From: Rhizobiales bacterium Ga0077537 | GTDB lineage: Bacteria > Pseudomonadota > Alphaproteobacteria > Rhizobiales > Hyphomicrobiaceae | Length of the DNA stretch: 64,000 nucleotides | Direction of reading: 5' to 3' | Assembly (NCBI GenBank): GCA_001464955.1 | Contig: LNEM01000034.1 | Span: forward strand, 18,558-82,557 | Shown: positions 57,626 to 64,000 of the stretch, in pieces | Layout: the number at the start of each line of letters is the position of its first letter | How positions within the stretch are numbered: the first letter of the stretch is position 1 | Program-made: the position numbers and the translations under genes | The notes under the pieces: generated by a model | The model's input: the letters and a program-made list of their open reading frames with translations, nothing else | What the model was told of the DNA's origin: nothing | Databases searched by the model: none

Positions 57626-58224
57626 GTTCGGGCTCCATTCATCTGCGCCCGCCATGAGCGGAGGGCGTGACGAACGGAGCGCCGCGGGGACCGAGGGGGC
57701 GCGGAACCCGAAGGGCGGCCTGGCCGCAGGCCAGAGTCCGAGGCCTTCAGGCCTTGAAGCGCCCCGCCCCGCGGCCAAAGTCGGCACAAATGCCCACCGC
57801 CAGGGCGGGCTGGTCAGGAGGAGACCGAGCAAACTGCGAGAGCGCGACAAGGCGATCGCTGAGTCGCGGCGAACAACGAGCTGCGCCAACCTTTGCCGTC
57901 AAACAGCTGGAGCGAGTTGGGGGGCGTTGTCGAACGGGAACGCGCTATGATCTACGCTCGATCCCAGAAGCGGAAGTCGAAGACTCCCAACAGATGAACC
58001 AAAGTACGGCATGGCTCATGTCCGCTAGTTTGAGGACTTCGTCAGGCGTGGATCAGCAATGCCCCACCAACTGCGTCGACTGTGGACAGCCTCCTCCAAC
58101 GGTTGCCTGCCTATCGGTTTTCGCCGAATGTTAGGCTAGGCATGGCGTAATTACTTGCGACTCGGCAGTGCGGACGGTCGCCCTAACGGCCTGTTGGCCG
58201 AGATGAGCGGTTCGGAGCCTAATC

Positions 58225-61200
58225 ATGCCTCTGGTGAAGAACCGACGTGTTCGCATTCGAGACGACGGCAGTGGCAACAAGCGTGAAGTCGACGGCACCT
58301 TTGCCGAGTTTGCCCATGCAGAGGCAATCGTTCTCCTTGGTGATCCTGGTATCGGCAAATCCACCCTCCTGACCGAGTTCGGTGGTAGCGACTGCGCAAC
58401 CGTCCGACAGTTCCTGTTCGAGCCCAAGCTACCCGCAGGATCTGCGCTTTTTCTCGATGGGCTAGACGAATACCGCCGTCTTCGCGGAGCAGTTGCAGCT
58501 CCGGACGATCTGGTCGCTAAATTGATTGAGCTGGGCCGCCCCAGATTCTGCCTCTCCTGCCGCGCCGGAGATTGGTTCGGAGAGATCGATCAAGAGGCAA
58601 TTCGACTGGCAAGCCCATCTAGACGTGTCGTCGTTCTAGAACTGATGCCGCTCTCCGAAGACGAAATCACTCAGTTGGCCTCAGAGCAACTTCCCGACGC
58701 TAAGACATTCCTCGATGAGGCCGTTTCGTTCGGTCTTGCTAAGCTCCTCGGCAATCCTCAGACGCTCGATCTATTTATTCGGGCGTGGCGCTCCGGACGA
58801 CGGCCTCGGAACAAGTTCGAAGCGTATCAGTACGGCATTGAGGACCTGATCCGGGAGACCAATCGCTTTCATTCAGGACGCGGGGCCAGCGCGATCCCTG
58901 CCGCCACCCTTTGGAGCGCTGCAGGAGCAATCAGTAGCATAGGCCTCCTTGGCCATGCGGTCGGCGTCACGCGAAGGCAAGACGAGTCCAGCGACGAGTA
59001 CTTCGCTGCATCGGTGGTCCCATTCGACATACCGAGCGCTGTCGACGAAACCTTGGGGCGTCGCGTCTTCACATCGCCCAGCACGGATTGTTTCCAGCCG
59101 TGTCACCGAACCATTGCGGAATTCCTAGCTGGCTCAGACTTGGCGAAGCGTGTTGCCGCCGGTCTTCCAACTAGCCGTGTACTGGCTCTGATGTGCGGAT
59201 TGGATGGTGCCCCAATCGCCGCACTTCGCGGTCTATTCGCATGGTTCATGTGCCATCTGTCGGCACGGGCCGAGCCCTATGTCGGTCTCGATCCATACGC
59301 CGTCGCGACTTATGGCGACGCGAGTGTGCTGCCGCCTGCCGTACAGCTCGCCATGTGGAATGCGCTCGGCCGGCTCCGCGATCCTTGGTTCCTCACCAAC
59401 GAAGACGATCGAGGTACCTTCAATGGCCTTGCCAATCGCGACACGGCACCTCGTCTCAAGCAATTGCTCGTCGATCCTCAGACTGCCGTCCACCTGAAGA
59501 TTGCAGCGCTGGAGGCGCTGGCGACCGCCAGCTCCGATCTCGGGTTGGCCGCCGAACTCGAGTCCATCGTGCTCGCGCCCCTGGACAACTCGTGGCTGCG
59601 ATCCACTGCTCTGAAAGCCCTCGCCAAAGCGAAGGGCGACGACGTCACGTATTTCGAGACACTCGATGGTCGATTGTCGTCCAGCAAGCCAGACCCTGCT
59701 GCCGCAGAGTTGCGCGCCACCTTGCTCACTGTACTCCCGCCGAGCCGAGACATTCCATCTCGCATTCTCTCTATTCTTGATCAAGCGAGCGACCCTGCGA
59801 TTGGGAAGCGGGCGATGGGATACCTCCTTCCACTTCTGCGCGTACCGACCGAAGCGCAGCTGGACGCACTCATTGACGGTGCGCAGACGCTCATCAGTCG
59901 AAAGGGGCCTCGCAAATACGAAATCCGACACCTTTTCTCGGATTGGTTCATCAGGCGGCTTATCGACCCACGGCCAGTTTACGCGTCGCAGCTGGCACGG
60001 TGGCTCACGAGCATCTCTGTTGAACGCAGCAGCAGCAACGACCGCTTGGTTGCGGCGATCAAGGCTAGATTCGAGCTTGAGCCCCGACTATTCGGGCTCG
60101 TATATGACGCACTCTATTCGGAGCAAATGTTCGCCAGCGAGCGTGATCAATGGCTCTTCATCGTTCACGATGTCTGGGAGGCGCTTCCGCCCGCCCTCTG
60201 GCCCGACGCTCAGGCAGAGTTCTTCCTCCAGAAAGCGAGACACGAACCAGACGCCGAGCACGCCGCCAACTTCTTCCGAATGTTTCTGAGCCACTTGCCT
60301 TCGTCGGGCGTTGATCTCGAATTGACGGACTCAGCGTTCTCACTAGTGGATTCGCGATCAGACCTGGCTGCTGCACTTGGCGACTGGACAGTCTGCAAAC
60401 TTGAAGACTGGCGTTTGAAACGCTGGCAGGAACAGGTCGAGCGCGCAGAAGCAATGGCTAAGAGTCGCGCGGAGAACATCGCGCAGCTGACACCCCACCT
60501 TCACGAGATTCGCGCTGGCAGCCACGGCAGCATCGGTTGGGGCGCACAGATTTATCTCGGCTACTGCGACGATGCCAGTGCCGCCGCGCCCAGAGATCGC
60601 CTCCTGAGCGTTCTCGATGAACCGCTCACAGACGCCTACATCGACGGGTTTGGCGCCTATCTCCGCAATGGGTCGGTACCAACTGCCGACGCAATTATCG
60701 AACGGTGGGCGAGGAATAGCATTCCTTATTCCCATCTCCTCGTCTCACTTGCGATCTACTGCACGATGCGATCGACAGGCGACGTGCCAGAAACGGCGCA
60801 CGCATCCTGCGTCGCCGCTGCGATCACCGAGCTGCACAGAGGTGATCTGGTTCCCGGATACGATGCGACGATTGAAGAATGGCTGGCGAGCCAAGCCCAA
60901 ACGAATCCCGAATGCGTCCAGCCGATCTTGGTCCAGGCCTGGAAAGCGGCCGTTGACCAGAAGCGCGGCTATCTACCTGGACTGCAAGATCTCGAAAAGG
61001 TACCGGGTGCCGCCTCCATGCTTGCCGAGGTCGCGATGCACGTGCTGTCGTCCGGCATAAGGGACCAGCACGGCACGGTCGAACAGCTCGTCACGCTCCT
61101 CTTGCGTCACAATCCCAATGCCATACCTGCACTGGCGGGTGAGGCACTTGCCGGCAATTCTGCATCTCCCGAGGTTGTCGGCATTTGGACCGCCGCGCTC

Positions 61201-62208
61201 TTACTGACCGCAGGCCCAAATGACACCTCGGTCTTGTCGACGCTGTCCACGGCAGCGGAGGAGACGTTGTGGGCAACAATCGAAGTCTTGAAGAGCGGTC
61301 GCTTCAATCATCCGGAAGCGCCTGCACTCTCAACTGCCAAACGTGCTGAAGTGGTCGCGCTGTTCGGTGCACGGTTTCCGAATGCTGGCCACCCGCTCGG
61401 CGAGACCACATATGGGCATCAGAACCCCTGGGATGCCGCAGAATTCATCGGAAACCAGATCAAAGCGATCGCAGGCGACAGCTCTGCTGAGGCCGATGCA
61501 CATCTGGCTAGGCTCGAAGGCGATACAGCCCTGACGAGCTATCGAGATGCGATCCGGCACCATCGCGCTCAACGCGAAAAGCAGGTGCGAGAGAACACGT
61601 TCGTGCCAGCGGACGCGGCAGGTGTGGCATTGGCTGTGGAGAACGCGGCACCCGCCAATTCAGCGGATCTCCTCGCTTATGTCGAAGAGCATCTGCGTCT
61701 TCTGGATGCCGAAATGAAGACGACCTCATACGAAAGGCACCAAGCCTACTGGAATAAGAAGGACCGAACCTTCGTGTCGGTAAAGCGTGAGGAGGATTGT
61801 TCAGGTCTTCTGGCGCACGACCTGCAGGCGCGAATCGGACCCCATGGCCTCATCGCGACTGTAGAGCACCACATGGTCAACGATAAGGAGTGCGATGTCG
61901 CTGTTCTCAACGGAACGTCTCATCTTCTGCCGATCGAGGTGAAGCACCATTACCATGCAGAACTTTGGACTGCATGGAGGACCCAACTCGACAGACTGTA
62001 CACCCGTGATCCGAAGACCGGAGGCTTTGGAGTGTACTGCGTTCTATGGTCAGGCAGAGCGCACGGGCGGGACACACCGAAACCGCCCGACGGGATCGCG
62101 CGGCCTACGTCCGCCGTCGAACTTCATAATGCGCTGGTGACTCTCCTTCCACCAAATGATCAGGCTAGGCTCAAGGTAGTTGTTTTGGACATTAGTCCGG
62201 CATTGTGA
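58225..62208 (+). CDS. Large NACHT-like STAND NTPase with HEAT-like middle region and putative C-terminal PD-(D/E)XK nuclease-like domain; candidate anti-phage protein
   Basis: 1327 aa; Walker A GDPGIGKST (58339-58365), NACHT-type Walker B ALFLDGLDEY (58444-58473), RFCLSCRAGDW, FQPCHRTIAEFLAGSDLAKRV; C-terminal KECDVAVLNGTSHLLPIEVKHHYHAELWTAWRTQLDRLY. Confidence 0.8.
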   Translation: MPLVKNRRVRIRDDGSGNKREVDGTFAEFAHAEAIVLLGDPGIGKSTLLTEFGGSDCATVRQFLFEPKLPAGSALFLDGLDEYRRLRGAVAAPDDLVAKLIELGRPRFCLSCRAGDWFGEIDQEAIRLASPSRRVVVLELMPLSEDEITQLASEQLPDAKTFLDEAVSFGLAKLLGNPQTLDLFIRAWRSGRRPRNKFEAYQYGIEDLIRETNRFHSGRGASAIPAATLWSAAGAISSIGLLGHAVGVTRRQDESSDEYFAASVVPFDIPSAVDETLGRRVFTSPSTDCFQPCHRTIAEFLAGSDLAKRVAAGLPTSRVLALMCGLDGAPIAALRGLFAWFMCHLSARAEPYVGLDPYAVATYGDASVLPPAVQLAMWNALGRLRDPWFLTNEDDRGTFNGLANRDTAPRLKQLLVDPQTAVHLKIAALEALATASSDLGLAAELESIVLAPLDNSWLRSTALKALAKAKGDDVTYFETLDGRLSSSKPDPAAAELRATLLTVLPPSRDIPSRILSILDQASDPAIGKRAMGYLLPLLRVPTEAQLDALIDGAQTLISRKGPRKYEIRHLFSDWFIRRLIDPRPVYASQLARWLTSISVERSSSNDRLVAAIKARFELEPRLFGLVYDALYSEQMFASERDQWLFIVHDVWEALPPALWPDAQAEFFLQKARHEPDAEHAANFFRMFLSHLPSSGVDLELTDSAFSLVDSRSDLAAALGDWTVCKLEDWRLKRWQEQVERAEAMAKSRAENIAQLTPHLHEIRAGSHGSIGWGAQIYLGYCDDASAAAPRDRLLSVLDEPLTDAYIDGFGAYLRNGSVPTADAIIERWARNSIPYSHLLVSLAIYCTMRSTGDVPETAHASCVAAAITELHRGDLVPGYDATIEEWLASQAQTNPECVQPILVQAWKAAVDQKRGYLPGLQDLEKVPGAASMLAEVAMHVLSSGIRDQHGTVEQLVTLLLRHNPNAIPALAGEALAGNSASPEVVGIWTAALLLTAGPNDTSVLSTLSTAAEETLWATIEVLKSGRFNHPEAPALSTAKRAEVVALFGARFPNAGHPLGETTYGHQNPWDAAEFIGNQIKAIAGDSSAEADAHLARLEGDTALTSYRDAIRHHRAQREKQVRENTFVPADAAGVALAVENAAPANSADLLAYVEEHLRLLDAEMKTTSYERHQAYWNKKDRTFVSVKREEDCSGLLAHDLQARIGPHGLIATVEHHMVNDKECDVAVLNGTSHLLPIEVKHHYHAELWTAWRTQLDRLYTRDPKTGGFGVYCVLWSGRAHGRDTPKPPDGIARPTSAVELHNALVTLLPPNDQARLKVVVLDISPAL

Positions 62209-62397
62209 CGAAGTGCAGGGCCTCAGGGCCGACACTTTGCAAGTCTGCTTTGGGGACTCGTGCCGCCATTGTCTCAGATCGGCGATAACAATGAGAGTCG
62301 AATGAATCTATGGCGGCTTTCTCTGCAAGGCTCTGGTTTCAAATGCGAAATGAGCGACGGAAAACTGTTCACATAGCGTTTCAACATAGTCGGTTGA

Positions 62398-63300
62398 TCA
62401 CGAACAAGATCCGGTGAACCGCTCGGCCAGATAGTCGATTGTCGCGCGCACCTTGGCGGGCGGGCGCCGATCCGATGGATACGCGGCGTAGATGCCGTCG
62501 AGCTCGCGGGTCGGATGGTCGAGCTTGAGCGGAACGAGGTTGCCGTCAGCAAGCTCGCGTGCCACCAGAAACGCCGGTTGATAGATGATGCCGTGACCAG
62601 CGACTGCGGCTGCAACGAGCGCATCGCCGTTGTTGGCCTTGAGGTTCCCCGTCACCGCCACGCTGACTTTGCCATCGCGCCCGAATTGCCAGCGGCCGAC
62701 GCCAGCGTCCCGCGACAGCGTATAGCCGAGACAATTGTGCTCTTTAAGGGCTGCGATCGTTTTTGGACGCCCATGTTGATCAAGGTACGCGCGAGAGGCG
62801 CACACCACGGTCGGACAAGGTGCCAGGCGCCGCGCGACAAGGCTCGAGGACGTCAGGCTGCCGATCCGGATCACGAGATCCCAGCCTTCCTCGACAAGAT
62901 CGACATAGCGGTCGTTGAGGCCGAGATCGATCGTCAATCCGCGGTGGCGGGCACAAAGGTCTGGCAACAGTGGCGCGATTTCCCTGATGCCGAAAGAGAC
63001 TGGCGCATTGAGCCGGAGCTGACCTCGCACCTCGGCGACCGAGATGGCGGCCCTGGAATCGGCCTCGTCGATTTCGCTGAGGATGCGCTCGGCGGCCTCA
63101 AGGTAGTTCCGTCCGGCTTCGGTCAGCGATAGGCGTCGCGTGGTCCGGTGCAGAAGCTTCGTGCCGAGACGGTCTTCCAGTGCTGCCATGTGCTTCGTTG
63201 CCATGGTCTGCGACATGCCGAGTGCTCGCGCTGCAGCCGAAAGGCTCCCCAGTGCTGCGACGCGGACGAACACCTGCATTCCAGTGACACGATCGAGCAT
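62398..63300 (-). CDS. LysR family transcriptional regulator
   Basis: MLDRVTGMQVFVRVAALGSLSAAARALGMSQTMATKHMAALEDRLGTKLLHRTTRRLSLTEAG. Confidence 0.95.
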   Translation of the reverse strand: MLDRVTGMQVFVRVAALGSLSAAARALGMSQTMATKHMAALEDRLGTKLLHRTTRRLSLTEAGRNYLEAAERILSEIDEADSRAAISVAEVRGQLRLNAPVSFGIREIAPLLPDLCARHRGLTIDLGLNDRYVDLVEEGWDLVIRIGSLTSSSLVARRLAPCPTVVCASRAYLDQHGRPKTIAALKEHNCLGYTLSRDAGVGRWQFGRDGKVSVAVTGNLKANNGDALVAAAVAGHGIIYQPAFLVARELADGNLVPLKLDHPTRELDGIYAAYPSDRRPPAKVRATIDYLAERFTGSCS

Positions 63301-63430
63301 TCCACACCTCACACCATGAGTGTGAGTTAATATCACAGAATCATATATTATCAAACCTAGGGTTCGGGCGCATCTTGCAGGTCAACCGAATACCGGCGGC
63401 ACCCTGCCGCCGAATGACGAGGAGCCTGAC

Positions 63431-63868
63431 ATGATCGATACCCGCACCGCACCGTACGGCGCTTTGCTGCTCCGCGTGAGCCTCGGCCTCCTGCTGCTTG
63501 CCCATGGACTGCTGCTGAAGGTGTTCACTTTCACCGTGCCTGGTACTGTCGGCTACTTCGAGAGCATCGGCTTTCCGGGCTTCTTCGCCTATCTCGTCAT
63601 CGGTGGCGAGATCCTCGGCGGCATCGCGATGATCCTTGGCGTGTGGACTCGCACCGTCGCGCTTCTGGCGTTGCCGATTTTGATCGGCGCCACGCTCCAA
63701 CATCTGCCAAACGGTTGGCTGTTCTCGGCGGCCAAGGGCGGTTGGGAATTCCCCGCTTTCTGGACCGTGACTCTGGTCGTGCAGGCACTGCTCGGTGACG
63801 GCGCCTATGCTTGGCGCCCGTCGTTCCTCTCCTACACGGCGAGGACCCGAGTCGCTGAAGTGCGCTGA
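63431..63868 (+). CDS. DoxX family membrane protein
   Basis: LLLRVSLGLLLLAHGLLLKVFTFTVPGTVGYFESIGFPGFFAYLVIGGEILGGIAMILGVWTR. Confidence 0.9.
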   Translation: MIDTRTAPYGALLLRVSLGLLLLAHGLLLKVFTFTVPGTVGYFESIGFPGFFAYLVIGGEILGGIAMILGVWTRTVALLALPILIGATLQHLPNGWLFSAAKGGWEFPAFWTVTLVVQALLGDGAYAWRPSFLSYTARTRVAEVR

Positions 63869-63901
63869 CCCCGGTCGCGAACCCAAACCAGGAGATCCAT
63901 C

Positions 63902-64000
63902 ATGTCATTCGATGCCACGGCTGCTCAGATGGTGCCGCAGTTGCCGAAGCGGTCGATTGATCCCGCTACCCGCATCGGCCATGTCCACCTCAAGGTCGCT
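63902..64000 (+). CDS. VOC family protein (glyoxalase/dioxygenase-like), truncated by the window edge
   Basis: MSFDATAAQMVPQLPKRSIDPATRIGHVHLKVA; RIGHVHLKVA matches the usual VOC domain start. Confidence 0.7.
   Translation, partial: MSFDATAAQMVPQLPKRSIDPATRIGHVHLKVA

Noticed and set aside
57666-58134. 155-aa plus-strand ORF between the ArdC-like and NTPase genes
   Set aside because: Arg/Pro/Ala-rich without domain features; likely chance ORF in a GC-rich palindromic spacer.

Overview
GC-rich alphaproteobacterial (Hyphomicrobiales-like) chromosomal window, judged from gene content and codon bias. Left part (about 0.8-14.4 kb): one long minus-strand acyl-CoA catabolic cluster (SDRs, CMD protein, crotonase, NDP-forming acyl-CoA ligase, two acyl-CoA dehydrogenases, alpha/beta hydrolase) with a complete Liv-type ABC transporter. 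Middle: amtB/glnK, tesB, UbiH-like hydroxylase, M15-like peptidase, DUF1150/Hsp20, phasin, histidine kinase, MlrC-like M81 peptidase, universal stress protein, HyuA-like protein, leuD, an Ig-repeat autotransporter, a peptide-binding protein, S9 peptidase and gltB-DUF4274-gltD. Right part: EamA, RidA, GMC oxidoreductase, argC, GNAT, a selenocysteine tRNA (UCA), an FtsX-like permease, tRNA-Thr(CGT), holC and tRNA-Lys(TTT). After tRNA-Lys comes an accessory segment with an ArdC-like protein and a 1327-aa NACHT-like NTPase whose C-terminus looks like a PD-(D/E)XK nuclease, then LysR/DoxX/VOC genes. Main candidates for novelty: (1) the NTPase-nuclease protein next to tRNA-Lys, as a possible anti-phage system; (2) an apparently leaderless, Arg-rich 20-codon leader ORF with an overlapping antiterminator/terminator just upstream of argC, i.e. 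a putative arginine transcription attenuator; (3) triple-arm composite inverted repeats in two spacers of the catabolic cluster. All assignments come from reading the sequence and translations; no searches were run.
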